Shown here piece by piece: positions 9,100 through 18,939 of a stretch of 23,750 nt of DNA. Made by a program: the position numbers and the translations under genes. Below the pieces are notes generated by a model. That model did not search any database, was not told where the DNA came from, and saw only the letters and a program-made list of their open reading frames with translations. Source of the DNA: Conus ventricosus (lineage: Eukaryota; Mollusca; Gastropoda; Neogastropoda; Conidae); assembly GCA_018398815.1 (NCBI GenBank), contig CM031611.1, forward strand, positions 39,724,372 through 39,748,121, given 5' to 3'. Each line of letters starts with the position of its first letter. The stretch's first letter is position 1.

Positions 9100-9100
<1 letters not shown>

Positions 9101-9146
<46 letters not shown>

Positions 9147-9297
9147 GAGAGAGAGAGAGAGAGAAGAGAGGAGAGGAGAGGAGAGAGAGAGAGAGGACGG
9201 GGCAATGATACGAATTTTTGTAGTTAAAGGGGGGGGGGGGGGGGGGGGGGGGGGGGGAAAGAGGGAGTGGGGGGGAGGGGGGGCGAGAGGGTGGTTT
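9101..9297 (+). repeat. Compound (CA)n - (GA)n - poly-G
   Basis: Pure CA (9101-9145) switches directly to GA (9146-9194), then after 33 bp to G29 (9229-9257) and further G-rich sequence. Confidence 0.94.
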
Positions 9298-9315
9298 GAA
9301 GGATGAAGAATGAGC

Positions 9316-9335
9316 GAGACAAACAGACAGACATC

Positions 9336-9376
<41 letters not shown>

Positions 9377-9422
9377 ACAGATAGACATCTATACCGACAG
9401 ACAGGCAGGCAGACAGACAGAA
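9316..9422 (+). repeat. (GACA)n with internal (GA)n
   Basis: GACA/CAGA tetramers flank a GA run (9340-9371). Confidence 0.88.
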
Positions 9423-9489
9423 GCAGAAATACAGGGATTGGCAGAAAGAAACAGAGAGGAAGGTAGGGGAGTTTCTAGGATATACAATT

Positions 9490-9770
9490 AGACCTAGGGG
9501 GAGGTTTAGAGGGGAAGGAGAGAAAGAATGCAGAAATGTTGAAGGGAAGAATGGGGGAGGGGGGAGGAGGGGGGAGGAGGGAGACTGCTGGGGTGGGATA
9601 ATGGATGGGTACGTGGAAGAGGGAGGGGAGAGGTTTGAAGGAGGATAGGTGAGGGTAGGGGAGTTGGGAAATAAATGGGGGAGGGGTGAGGGGGGGGGGG
9701 GGGAGCGGGGATCGATTGCAACAATGGAGAAATAGAGGGCAAAGGGAAAAGTCGTGGAGGAGAAAGGATG
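9490..9770 (+). repeat. G-rich polypurine low-complexity region
   Basis: About 280 bp dominated by GGGGAGG variants with a G13 run near 9690-9703. The minus-strand Pro/Ser frame is a shadow. Confidence 0.85.
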
Positions 9771-9879
9771 GGGAGAAAACGTGCTGATAGACTACGTATT
9801 CCCTACATGATTTCCCACTTCAGGTATATCATATACATAATATATTTTTCCCCCATCTCGTCAAACATTACTATAATGC

Positions 9880-9882
9880 ATA

Positions 9883-9936
<54 letters not shown>

Positions 9937-10033
9937 ATATATATATAAACTTTATATCTGTATATATACAAACATAGATATGGATAGATAGATGTAGATA
10001 GAAATACACGGATGGATAGATAGATTGATAGAC
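9880..10033 (+). repeat. (TA)n then (GATA)n
   Basis: TA repeat 9880-9947 with TT interruptions, then GATA/GATG tetramers (9975-10033). Confidence 0.92.
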
Positions 10034-10110
10034 AGCTAGCTAGAGACATATTTTTTGTACGATTGACAGAACTCACGACAGTGAAAATAACGACGACGCG
10101 ACAACGACGC

Positions 10111-10134
10111 TGATGATGATGATGATGATGATGA
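10111..10134 (+). repeat. (TGA)8 trinucleotide repeat
   Basis: Eight TGA units shortly upstream of the CRE-bearing minisatellite. Confidence 0.9.
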
Positions 10135-10169
10135 TTGTCACCGACTCAGATGTCAGGTGATCAATGTGA

Positions 10170-10767
10170 GTGGGCATGACGTCATGACGATGACTGAGGT
10201 GCACGTGTATGAGGTATGGCTGCAATGAGGAGCCCGGGGGCTGGTAGTGTGTGTTAGGGAAGGATGGTGGGCATGACGTCACTGCGTGTATGAGGCATGG
10301 CTGCAATGAGGGGCCGGTGGTGGTTTGTGTGTGTGAGGGAAGGATGGTGGGCATGACGTCACTGCGTGTATGAGGTATGACTGCAATGAAGGGCCGGTGA
10401 CTGGTAGTGTGTGTGAGGGAAGGATGGTGGGCATGACGTCACTGCGTGTATGAGGCATGGCTGCAATGAGGGGCCGGTGGCTGGTAGTGTGTGTGAGGGA
10501 AGGATGGTGGGCATGACGTCACTGCGTGTATGAGGTATGACTGCAATGAAGGGCCGGTGACTGGTAGTGTGTGTGAGGGAAGGATGGTGGGCATGACGTC
10601 ACTGACGATGACTGAGTTGCACGTGTATGAGGCATGGCTGCAATGAGGGGCCGGTGACTGGTAGTGTGTGTGAGGGAAGGATGGTGGGCATGACGCCCAC
10701 TGCGTGTATGAGGCATGGCTGCAATGAGGGGCCGGTGGCTAGTAGTGTGTGTGAGGAGGATGGCAGG
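10170..10767 (+). repeat. 80/97-bp minisatellite carrying a CRE palindrome per unit
   Basis: TGACGTCA lies at 10177, 10274, 10354, 10434, 10514 and 10594, and a decayed TGACGCCC at 10691. Spacings are 97, 80, 80, 80, 80 and 97 bp. The 97-bp units contain a 17-bp insertion of ACGATGACTGAGTTGCA type just after the CRE, creating a CACGTG E-box at 10202-10207 and 10620-10625. The rest of the unit reads GTATGAGGCATGGCTGCAAT, then GAGGGGCCGGTGGCTGGTAG, then TGTGTGTGAGGGAAGGATGG. Units alternate between GGCATGG and GGTATGA versions. Since 80 is not a multiple of three, minus-strand frames repeating TGPSLQPCLIH shift register and are not genes. Confidence 0.93.
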
Positions 10768-10861
10768 AGATCACAACGAGGGAGGAAATGACGGCAATGA
10801 TGATTCACAGCAATGCACATAATATTATCTGCCGCTTCTGAATCGCTGATCGGCGTTACGG

Positions 10862-11260
10862 CTGCCATTGTCTATTGTATTGTTTTGCTGTATACCGTAT
10901 TGTTGTGAATTGCATTGTATTGTTGTGTATGGTGTTGTTGTGTCTTTCGTTCAATTGTATTGTATTGTATTGTTGTGTGCTGTATTGTACTCTATTATAT
11001 TGTGTTGTTGTGTATAATATTGTATTGCGGTGTGTTGTACTATATTAAACGGTACTGTATTACGTTCTATTGTCTAGTTTGGCATTGTGTTATATTGTAT
11101 TGCATTTACTGTACTGTATTGTGTTGTATTGTATTGTATTGTGTTGTATTTCAATGTGATAAGTTGCACAGCATCGAACTGTACTACGTTACGCTGTATT
11201 TTTAATCATTTTGTGTTGCATTGCATTACAATGCATTGCATTTCATCGTATTGTTTTTCA
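10862..11260 (+). repeat. Degenerate (TATTG)n pentanucleotide array
   Basis: About 400 bp of TATTG, TGTTG, CATTG and TACTG pentamers. Cys/Tyr/Val/Leu-rich frames inside (for example 10915-11205) arise from reading this array. Similar pentamers reappear at 11815-11862. Confidence 0.88.
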
Positions 11261-11429
11261 TCATGTTGGAAGAAACTCTAAGAAGAGCTTGACAGCAGAG
11301 GGGGATCAGAGAAGAACCCACTCCCCTCCCTCAGACAACTGTTTCGGCACTGAACTCCTTACACTCTAGGGGGGTCGGGCCGCATTCAGGTCATGACTCC
11401 CAGATGCCCAATATTTTCCCCCTGGGGCT

Positions 11430-11520
11430 GCCGGGATTCAAACCCGCAACTTTTGGATGGGTGAGCGTGTCAAGGCGTGCTTTTTAGACGGATGTCTTAC
11501 CCCATTGCTAGCGGGCCACC
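11430..11520 (-). mobile_element. tRNA-derived SINE head
   Basis: Read on the minus strand, the unit begins GGTGGCCCGCTAGCAATGGG. It has an A-box-like TAGCAATGGGG (plus positions 11500-11510), then GTAAGACATCCGTCT, and a B box GGTTTGAATCC (11434-11444), one mismatch from GGTTCGANTCC, in a T-arm-like GCGGGTTTGAATCCCGG. The A-to-B spacing of about 55 nt is longer than in a true tRNA, and no cloverleaf closes cleanly, so this is a SINE and not a functional tRNA gene. The body probably extends toward 11290 on the minus strand; I cannot define its tail. Confidence 0.7.
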
Positions 11521-12010
11521 TGCTTTAAGTTGGGAAATTTCAGCCTGATGAAGTTCACTTTTGTTCATCCCCGACCAGATCCAGCTGGAACTCTTCGGCG
11601 GCCTTTGCCACTGCCTTCAGGGTTTGGTCTTCTTCTTACTTGAAATCCCGAGCTGTTTCATGAGGTCATAGGCTGATGAGCCTACAAATCCCTTGTGCCA
11701 AATTCTATGGCGAGGACCCGGGCCTGGGAGCCGGATTTCCTTAAGCTGACGGCTAGACTGACAGACTTCTCAGTTTGTAGAATACAATTTCTTGTTTGCC
11801 TGCGTATATTTATTTGTATTGTCTTCTATCGTATAACGTTGCATTGTATTGTGTCATATTGCATGGTAATATGTGTGTACTGTGTGCATGCTATTGCAAT
11901 CTTTTTCTACTTCGCAGGCACAAAGGATTTATCTGCCTGAATTATCTGCCGCTCTCTCCAGGTGAGAGCAGGCAGCCATAGAACAATTCCATGCATACAT
12001 ACAAATAATC
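11521..12010. other. Region between the SINE heads, possible repeat remnant
   Basis: Mixed sequence. On the minus strand, 11555-11638 encodes a short, charged, helix-like stretch containing KAVAKAAEEFQLDL between two stops, possibly a remnant of a transposon protein, but I do not recognise it. TATTG-type pentamers return at 11815-11862. Confidence 0.3.
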
Positions 12011-12016
12011 ATTTTG

Positions 12017-12107
12017 GTAGTTGTTGTCGTCGTCGCCGTCGTTGTTGTTGTTTTTCTTGTTGTTGTTCTCGTTGCTCTCGTCGTTGTTGATGTTATGTTG
12101 TTGTTTG
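12017..12107 (+). repeat. (GTT/GTC)n trinucleotide repeat
   Basis: GTT, GTC and GCC triplets with CTC interruptions over about 90 bp; the Val-rich frame here is an artefact. Confidence 0.88.
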
Positions 12108-12271
12108 ACTACGTATATTTCCTTTCAGTATTAAAGCGGACTTTTTCCACACAATTTAGCCAGAGAAAGCTCTTACGTTTCTGTACATCCTTCTGCATGC
12201 GCTAGGAGTGTAGGTTACACTTCGGTTCCTAACCCCACCTACAGCCAAGCACTCCAAGCACTATTCACACC

Positions 12272-12340
12272 TGCCCACTTCAAGGCTCAAACAACAGACC
12301 AGAACTGTCCCAGACGAGTGTTCTATCGGCTAGGCCACCA
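12272..12340 (-). mobile_element. Second tRNA-derived SINE head
   Basis: Minus strand: GGTGGCCTAGCCGATAGAAC gives an A-box-like segment (TAGCCGATAG), ACTCGTCTGGGACAG follows, and GTTTGAGCC (B-box-like, within 12272-12282) comes after it. The arrangement matches tRNA-derived SINE heads, but the B box is more degraded than in the 11.4-kb copy and the anticodon-arm sequence differs, suggesting a different subfamily. A body of unknown length continues toward 12200. Confidence 0.55.
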
Positions 12341-12381
12341 TTCTACTGTGGGAAGGTGATGGTCCTATTTTCCGTCTGTGG

Positions 12382-12382
<1 letters not shown>

Positions 12383-12430
<48 letters not shown>

Positions 12431-12439
12431 TGTGCGTGC

Positions 12440-12501
<62 letters not shown>

Positions 12502-12526
12502 CGGGTGGGCGGGCGGGCGGGCGGGT

Positions 12527-12587
<61 letters not shown>
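12383..12587 (+). repeat. Compound (TG)n - (TC)n - (GGGC)n - (TG)n
   Basis: TG (12383-12427), a short GCGTGC bridge, TC (12443-12499), a G3-run block (12503-12525), then TG (12526-12587). Six overlapping repeat-peptide frames cross it; none is a gene. Confidence 0.96.
12503..12525 (+). other. G-quadruplex-forming motif
   Basis: Six consecutive GGG runs separated by single-base loops (T, C, C, C, C). This exceeds the G3+N1-7 consensus and predicts a very stable parallel quadruplex on the plus strand. Confidence 0.75.
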
Positions 12588-12590
<3 letters not shown>

Positions 12591-12786
12591 TGGGGTTGGA
12601 AAGGGGCAAAATGGGCCTCCTGTAAGTCCACTGTTGGTGCTAAACTGTTCCTTTTCGTGTTTGTAGAGTGGTATGGACACGTTTATTATTTTAGCTTATA
12701 CGGTACATCGCTGTCGACTAGGCTTCACAGGTGCCACTTTGATCATTTGTTACTGCCTTTTGTTGTTGGTGTTTTTTTTTTGTGTG

Positions 12787-12870
12787 TTAGCGACTATATG
12801 TTGTTTTTTGTTAGCGACTATATGTTGTTTTTTGTTAGCGACTATATGTTGTTTTCTGTTAGCGACTATG
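12787..12870 (+). repeat. 24-bp tandem repeat, 4 copies
   Basis: Units TTAGCGACTATATGTTG plus a T-rich tail start at 12787, 12811, 12835 and 12859 exactly 24 bp apart; the last is partial. Because 24 is divisible by three, two frames show octapeptide repeats (LATICCFL and SDYMLFFV). Confidence 0.93.
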
Positions 12871-12879
12871 TGTGTTTAT

Positions 12880-13310
12880 GACACACAGTGAAGCTCATAT
12901 TTTCCGACGAACACTGCAGGTAATTATTTCTGCATATCTTGAGCCTGGTTGACGCCTGGCTATGATAGGATAGCAAGCTAGCGTTTTTGCTTTCCACGTC
13001 GTCCTCTTGACTCAGGAATGGAAGAGGGAGAACGGGGAAGACGACAGGAAAGTAAGGCGGGTGAAGGAAGGAGTGAGGGTGGGAGATATGGTGGGTGAGC
13101 TGTTGCCAGCGCTTCCATTTAAATAACACAAAACCTTTCTTTGGGGGGATGAAATTCACAATGCAACTAATAAGTTGTGATGTCTATCAAGTTTACTGGT
13201 TAAAAAAAATCATATCCCTTTTTAAGATTTGGCTCTTAAACATATTCATGTTTTTTTGTTGTTTGTTTTTTACTTAAGGTCGTGTGATTCACCACAGAGC
13301 TTTAAAAAGT
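12880..13310. other. Unique DNA, no confident gene
   Basis: About 430 bp. A donor-like CAG|GTAATT occurs at 12917-12925 without a supporting coding frame. A 97-codon minus-strand frame (12866-13159) starts MNFIPPKKG and has no recognised family. Confidence 0.4.
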
Positions 13311-13317
13311 ATCGCAC

Positions 13318-13375
13318 AAAAAAAAGAAGAAAAAAAAAAGAAGAAGAAAAGAAATCGAAAACAAAATAAAGGAAA
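13318..13375 (+). repeat. A-rich (GAA/AAAG) low-complexity tract
   Basis: A-runs separated by single G over about 60 bp. Confidence 0.8.
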
Positions 13376-13407
13376 AGAAGACCCACACAAGAATGCATGA
13401 TGATCTT

Positions 13408-13408
<1 letters not shown>

Positions 13409-13460
<52 letters not shown>

Positions 13461-13470
13461 TGTGTGTGTG

Positions 13471-13507
<37 letters not shown>

Positions 13508-13548
13508 GTCTGTGCGCGCGCGTGTGTATCTGTGTGTGCTTGTGTGTG

Positions 13549-13623
<75 letters not shown>

Positions 13624-13651
13624 AGTGCGCGCGCGCGCGCGTGTGTGTGGT
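13409..13651 (+). repeat. Compound (TG)n - (TGTC)n - CG - (TG)n - (CG)n
   Basis: TG (13409-13470), TGTC tetramers (13471-13512), CG core (13514-13522), TG with interruptions (13523-13621), then alternating GC (13627-13641) and TG. Confidence 0.95.
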
Positions 13652-13734
13652 TTAACGAGAGAAAGAAGGGTAGACAGGCAGAGAGACCGACGTGTATAGT
13701 CAGACATAAAAAGTATACAGAAATGGGAACAAGA

Positions 13735-13737
<3 letters not shown>

Positions 13738-13767
<30 letters not shown>

Positions 13768-13782
13768 TAGAGAGAGAAGATG
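13738..13782 (+). repeat. (GA)n microsatellite
   Basis: About 45 bp of GA repeat with GGAG and TAG interruptions. Confidence 0.85.
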
Positions 13783-14077
13783 GAGAGAGCAAAAAACAAT
13801 TAAGGCAGTCTATTTTTACTGTGAAGGCAAAAGACTGACAGCATCAAGCCCCTATGCCCAATCAGCCGGGTACAGATAACACGGTAAAACCCCAATTCTT
13901 TTTCGCGTCATGTTCGTTGGACGTGGGGGGAAACGTGAAAACAAGCGGGGCCCTGAAAAATTTCCCATGTAATTGTATTTTGCCCATTTTTTTGGTTGGA
14001 CGTTTTGCCATATAAACCCTGCAGCCACGGGGGGTTTCAGATGCTATTGTACTTTTGGGAAAAAGTGCTGTCAAATT

Positions 14078-14306
14078 CTCTCTTTCTTTTTTTTCTGTCT
14101 CTTTTCTCTCTCTGTGTCTGTCAGTCGGGTCTCCCCCTCTCTTCTGTATATATCGGGTCTCTGTCTCTTTCTGCCCCTTCACTTTTTTGGGCCTCTTTCT
14201 GTCTTTTTTCTGACCCTCCCCTCTCTCTCTCTCTGTAAGTGGGTTGTATGTTTTGTGTGTGTGCGTTTGTTTTTTGGTTGACTGAACTGTCTGTGCGCTT
14301 GTGGGG

Positions 14307-14349
<43 letters not shown>

Positions 14350-14421
14350 GTGTGTGGGTGTTTTGTGTGACAGATGGAGAGAGGAGGGAGAGAGAGAGGA
14401 GAGAGAGAGGGGGGAGAGAGA
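14078..14421 (+). repeat. Degenerate CT-rich, (TG)n and (GA)n repeats
   Basis: CT-rich 14078-14235, TG 14309-14370 and GA 14373-14421, with T- and G-run interruptions typical of this block. Confidence 0.8.
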
Positions 14422-14636
14422 GCCCAAGGAAAATTTTTTTTAAAATTTGAACTGGGGCCAAATGCCCGTGTCAAGGGGAAACGGGAGGGAGGGGGAAAGA
14501 AACAAAAAAAAAAATGATGGGAAAATGAAATAAGAAAGGAAAAGGAAATAAATTACATGGGCAAATACAATATGCATAAGCCAAAACTCCCACAATAAAT
14601 CTCGCAAACATAATCAACGTTTCGTTGCCCCATGTT

Positions 14637-14785
14637 CTTCTCTTTCTCTCTCTTCTTCCCCTTTTCTCTCTCTCTCTCTCTTCTCTCTCTCTCTTCACCC
14701 AAACACACAAAACCCCCACAAAACACACCCCACCCCACACTCACAACACACACACAAAAAACCCCACACAAAACACACACCCCTA
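14637..14785 (+). repeat. (CT)n followed by degraded (CA)n
   Basis: CT-rich 14637-14697, then ACACAAAACCCC-type sequence to 14785 that looks like a CA array with bases converted to runs. Confidence 0.75.
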
Positions 14786-14789
14786 AAAT

Positions 14790-16440
14790 CACACTCAATC
14801 GGTGTGATATTAAAAGGGCCCAATTTGGGAAACGGTGCAGGGCGGAACAAGGGTTTCCCCAAGTCACATCAGTCTGTCCCATTGCCCTTTAAAAAAGGCT
14901 TTTGTTATGAATGTACCCAAAGATTCAGATTTTTTTTGCGGCAGAAAAACGACATTTTGGGAAAAGCCGATGGTTTTTCTAAAAAAACTGAAAGGTATGA
15001 AAAACGCTCCCCAAATTAATTTTGGGTTTTTGGAAACTTTATTTCAGAAAAGGGTTATTGGGGATTCCAACGCGCAGGGGCCCAAAAGGGGCCACCCTCA
15101 TTTGCTTCAGGGGGACGCTGGGAATTTCCCGCATTTGTGTGTGTTCAAAACAGGTTTACAAAATTTTTAAAAACCTTTTCAATTTTTGGGACTGCTCACA
15201 GTTTTTTAAACGTGAATAGATAATTTGGCTTTTTCCAAAAAAATGCTTAAAGAAAAAATATAGAGAAATCGGTCTTGGATTTTTGGGGTTTTAAAACCTT
15301 CTTGTAAAGGGCAATCAAATTAGCCAAATTTTAAATTTTTAAAAGGAAAAAAACTTTTACGGGGGAACCCCTTGATTTTCCCAAAAATTTCCCAAAAACC
15401 GAAACCCTTTTTTTAATGTGAGGGGACTGATGAAACCCCAATTTTTTTTACCCCGGCAATGAAAATTTTTTAACGTTTTATACGTTTTTTTTGGGAAAAG
15501 GACGATTGTCAGGCAAAATTAACGACATGTACCCAAATACTTCACATTTGGGAAATGTTTTTTAAAAGGGGAAAACCTACCAGTTTCTCCATAAACCAAG
15601 GCATTGGGCGCTTTTATAAAAAAACATTCGGGAAATCTCTTGAGTGCAAAAAAATGTATTTTTTTTATACCCAAAGATGTTTGCTTTTTTTGCCCCATAT
15701 TTCAGCGCCAAAAGAAAGGATTGGCTGGATTGAAAAATAAAAAAGTTTAAAATTTTTAATTTTGGGGCCACACTTTTGATATTTCCACAGAAGTTTCAAT
15801 AAATAAAGACCTGATTTTTCCCCCCTTGGATGCTAAACCCCTCAAGGCAATGAAAAAAAAGTAAGGCCAGGGGGAAAATTACACCAAATTTTATTTATAT
15901 TTTTTTAACGATCTCTAGTTGATACTTTTCATAAAACCATTTTTTTTTTGAAGCAATATAACCCCCAATTTCTTAAACAATAACTTTTGTTTTTCCCAGT
16001 TTCACTTTTAAAAATCAAGTTTCTTGCTTTTTTTTCCCCCAAAACTTTAGTTGGGTTTGAAGCCTATGACAGTGGACGCACGGGGCGCCACATGTCAGCA
16101 AAAGCAGAATCAATAGCTCTTTAAGGGCAGGAAAATTAAGGAATACCATGTTCCCTATCTGTAATTTTTGGGAAATTTTCATTAATAAATAAAAAAAAAA
16201 TTAAAACCCGCGGTTCATATTTCTCCTTGTTTTTAGCCCTTTTAAAGGACACTTAAAAAATATTTTTTATGTCCCCCCGTATTTTAAAACCCTAGCGGTG
16301 AAAAACGGTGTAAATTTTTAATTTGATTTTTTCCTTTTTTCCCTTTTAAAAACCCCTTTTTTTTTTTAAAGGGACAAACCAAAGTCGATTTCTATAAAAT
16401 CGGGTCAAAAAGCCTTTTTAAATAAATTAAAACCCACGTA
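14790..16440. other. No gene or repeat recognised (homopolymer-rich)
   Basis: All frames are short and Lys/Phe-rich from A and T runs. No RNA gene or repeat unit is evident. Confidence 0.4.
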
Positions 16441-16444
16441 TGTT

Positions 16445-16500
16445 TTTGGTGGTTAAAAAAGTTGCTTTTGCCGAGAGACGGAGTGAAAACATAGGGGCAG
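16445..16500 (+). mobile_element. Possible degraded SINE head
   Basis: TTTTTGGTGGTTAAAAAAGT resembles an A-box region (GTGGTTAAGGCG type), followed about 35 bp later by GTGAAAACATAGGGG, a decayed B-box-like patch shared with the 20.2-kb copy. Homopolymer artefacts prevent a firm call. Confidence 0.22.
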
Positions 16501-18400
16501 GGGTTTCCCTATAGCTCTTCCTAAAACCGGCCTGTGCATGTTTTTAAAATTTATCTTCGATCCATTCGGGTTAAGGTTTATTCAGAATGTAGCTGTTTTA
16601 ATTTTTAGAACTGATTTAAAACAGGGAAATACCTTTTAATTTAAATTGGGGGTTTTTGGATATCCCCCTTTTTGGGAAACCCGGTTTTGAAAAAGAGTTC
16701 CCCATGAAAGGGGGAAAGTTTCCAAAATAAAAGGAGTTTTTTTGAAAAAATTTCTTAAAAAAAGAAAGAACGGGGGGCATGGTTACTTATAGAAACTCCC
16801 CAAATAAGCCCGTCTGGACCAGGAGCTTTGTTTCTTTTAAAGCCTTTACGAGTTTTAAAAATTTCCCCCTCTTTTATAATTTTTTTTTCAAGAAAAGGGT
16901 TTCACAGTCAAATAAAGGGAAAACAGAAATTCTTTGGCATGAAAGTTTGGGAGAAGTGGAGTCGGGTTTGGGCCCAACTCTTCTTTAAAATTTTAAATGT
17001 TAAAAAATTGCTAAAAAACCTTTCTGGGGGGGATAATGAGTTTTAAAACCCCAACGGAAAAATTCTTATTGACTTCGGGGTCCCCCAAAAATTTGTTTAA
17101 ATCTCTGCGTTTTCATTAAGATTTGCGCCAAAACACATTGTCGATATAACTGCTTTTTATAGCGGGAGTAAATCTTTGTATTGTTTTTCCAAGAAAACAA
17201 AAATTTAAAATTCGGGGAAACGGCGACGGGGTATTTAAGCAAGTTTTACCGAAAAAAACTTTTCAGTGTTTTGTTTACATGACGGCGTTAAACAGAGCAT
17301 TTTATCAAAAGGGCCCTTGGCTTGTCGTTCCCAATGATGATAAACTTTTTTTTCATGCACTGACCGCCACAGAAAGACCCTCTTTTATATTTTTTTTGGA
17401 GCTTTTTTCAAAATCAAATCAAAAAAAATTTAATAGATTCATAAAAAATTAAATTTTAAAAACTTTCAGATCCAATTTGAAAAATTTTAAAAATCATTTT
17501 CTTAGCTGGATCCCCCCTTTTTTTTCCCAATTGTGTAATTATAGGTGCTGTGGTTTGGACTTGGGTTTTGGGAAAACCCCCCCTTTAAAATTTCAACGGG
17601 ATGTTTTTGGATTCTACCCCGCTGAGTTACTTTAAACCCTCGGGCAACGATAAAATTTAAAAGCTTCTTGAAGGAAAAAAGAAAGTCGATTACACTTGAA
17701 CCTTTGGGGGTATATATGTTTTTTTTGGTTTTTTAAATCACCAGGTAAAAAACCCTTTAAAAAAAAAACTAATTAAAAAGTGTGAAAAAGGGTTAAATTA
17801 AAATAGTGATCAAAATCTTTTGGGTTGAACGATCTTTTGGGTGCACGGAAGAAGTTTATCACCGGGAGTTCATCTCTATTGTTAAAGTTTTCCATCAAAA
17901 ACAGGGAAAAATTTCCTTTTCATTTAGTCCACCCGTTCTTGCATTTAAGTCACCAAAGATGGATTTAAAGGACAATCACCAATTCTTCAAAAGAAACCCC
18001 TTATGAATGTTTTGAAGTGAAACTTTCCTTTTTCTATTTCAGTATTTGTATAATAGATACTGGGTTTCTGGAGGCAAAAAACTCCCAACCGAAGAAAAAT
18101 CTAAAGGGTTTTGGGGTTTTGAGCCCGAAGTACTTTAGTATGTATTTTCTACTCAAAATTTTTTTAAACCCAAAAAGCATAAGTCTTCCTTACGAGAAAA
18201 GCCCCCACCGACAGCGTGCTGTAGTGATCAGTTAAAACGTATCAGGGCAAAGAAAAAACTTATAATCAGGAAAAAGAAAAAAAGGGGGAAAAGTTTTTTG
18301 AAAAGTTTTCCCTTAGAAAAAACAAAACAAAATGGGGAGATATAATTTTTTTAAACTAAGTCAAAAACTAAAGACAGACCCTCAAAATTGTAAATCCCCC
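16500..18400. other. No gene recognised (homopolymer-rich)
   Basis: About 1.9 kb without supportable features. At 17595-17636 a minus-strand AGTAACTCAGCGGGGTAGAA resembles a tRNA A-box region, but no clean B box follows. Confidence 0.35.
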
Positions 18401-18419
18401 CAAAAAGGCATTCTTTTTT

Positions 18420-18830
18420 TTCTGTCATGAACGAGCCCGGCCGTTTTCCCTGGTCTCCCCCGGGTTTTTGGAGGTGAGGGGCACCAGAGGATTGTTTTTC
18501 GTCCACAGATAGTCCAGAGTGTTTTTCGGGTTTGGGCCCCGGGGAAAAAATTTCGGGAGTTGCATTGCCTGGTCCTCACACGACTTCGTGGACAGGGGCC
18601 ATGCCTGGGGGGGGCCCTAAGTTTCATTGACAAGGGGGCACTTGAGGAGATGAGGTTCTTTAGCGACCACACCTCACTCGCTGCGCTGGTTTTCTCCATA
18701 CAGTCAAAGGGCTTTGGGTTCCAGTGGCCCGGCGGGGTCCACAGAGGAGACTTTCTGTTTAAGCAGGGTTAGGTATTGTCCCGGGAGTTGTGGGTCCCCT
18801 TTTTGGGGGCTCTTTAAAATCCTCCCGAAG
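18420..18830. other. GC-richer, coding-like block of unknown identity
   Basis: This stretch is less homopolymer-biased than its surroundings. Both strands stay open: plus 18560-18772 includes ALEEMRFFSDHTSLAALVF, and minus 18382-18699 includes EVWSLKNLISSSAPLSMKL. TTTTCTCCATACAG at 18689-18702 looks like a splice acceptor on the plus strand. I do not recognise a protein family and cannot choose a strand. It may be a damaged exon or a repeat fragment. Confidence 0.15.
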
Positions 18831-18939
18831 CATGACAGGAAAATCCTACCCGGGTTTCACGGGCGTTGCCCCGCCCCTAGGGCACGCCAAAGGGGTTTAC
18901 GCCCCCCCCTGGGAAGGGGGGACCAGGTCTTAAGTCAAA

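Noticed and set aside
10073..10868. Tandem peptide frames repeating TGPSLQPCLIH on the minus strand
   Set aside because: The 80-bp unit is not divisible by three, so the frame is not preserved from unit to unit.
10915..11205. Cys/Tyr/Val-rich 96-codon frame resembling a secreted Cys-rich peptide
   Set aside because: It is the translation of the degenerate TATTG array; cysteines come from TGT/TGC in repeat variants.
11676..11700. Hammerhead-ribozyme-like CTGATGAG core (also CTGATGAA near 11544)
   Set aside because: No CGAAAC core or closing stems follow in the needed positions on the same strand.
12917..12925. Splice donor CAG|GTAATT
   Set aside because: A good motif match, but no upstream coding frame or acceptor partner can be supported.
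13862..14461. 199-codon minus-strand frame
   Set aside because: Its ends are formed by the noisy block and the middle by TG/CT repeats; the charged Lys/Glu/Arg part derives from CT-rich DNA read in reverse.
17595..17640. Minus-strand tRNA-like A box (AACTCAGCGGGGTAGAA)
   Set aside because: No acceptable B box or cloverleaf; the surrounding sequence is homopolymer-distorted.
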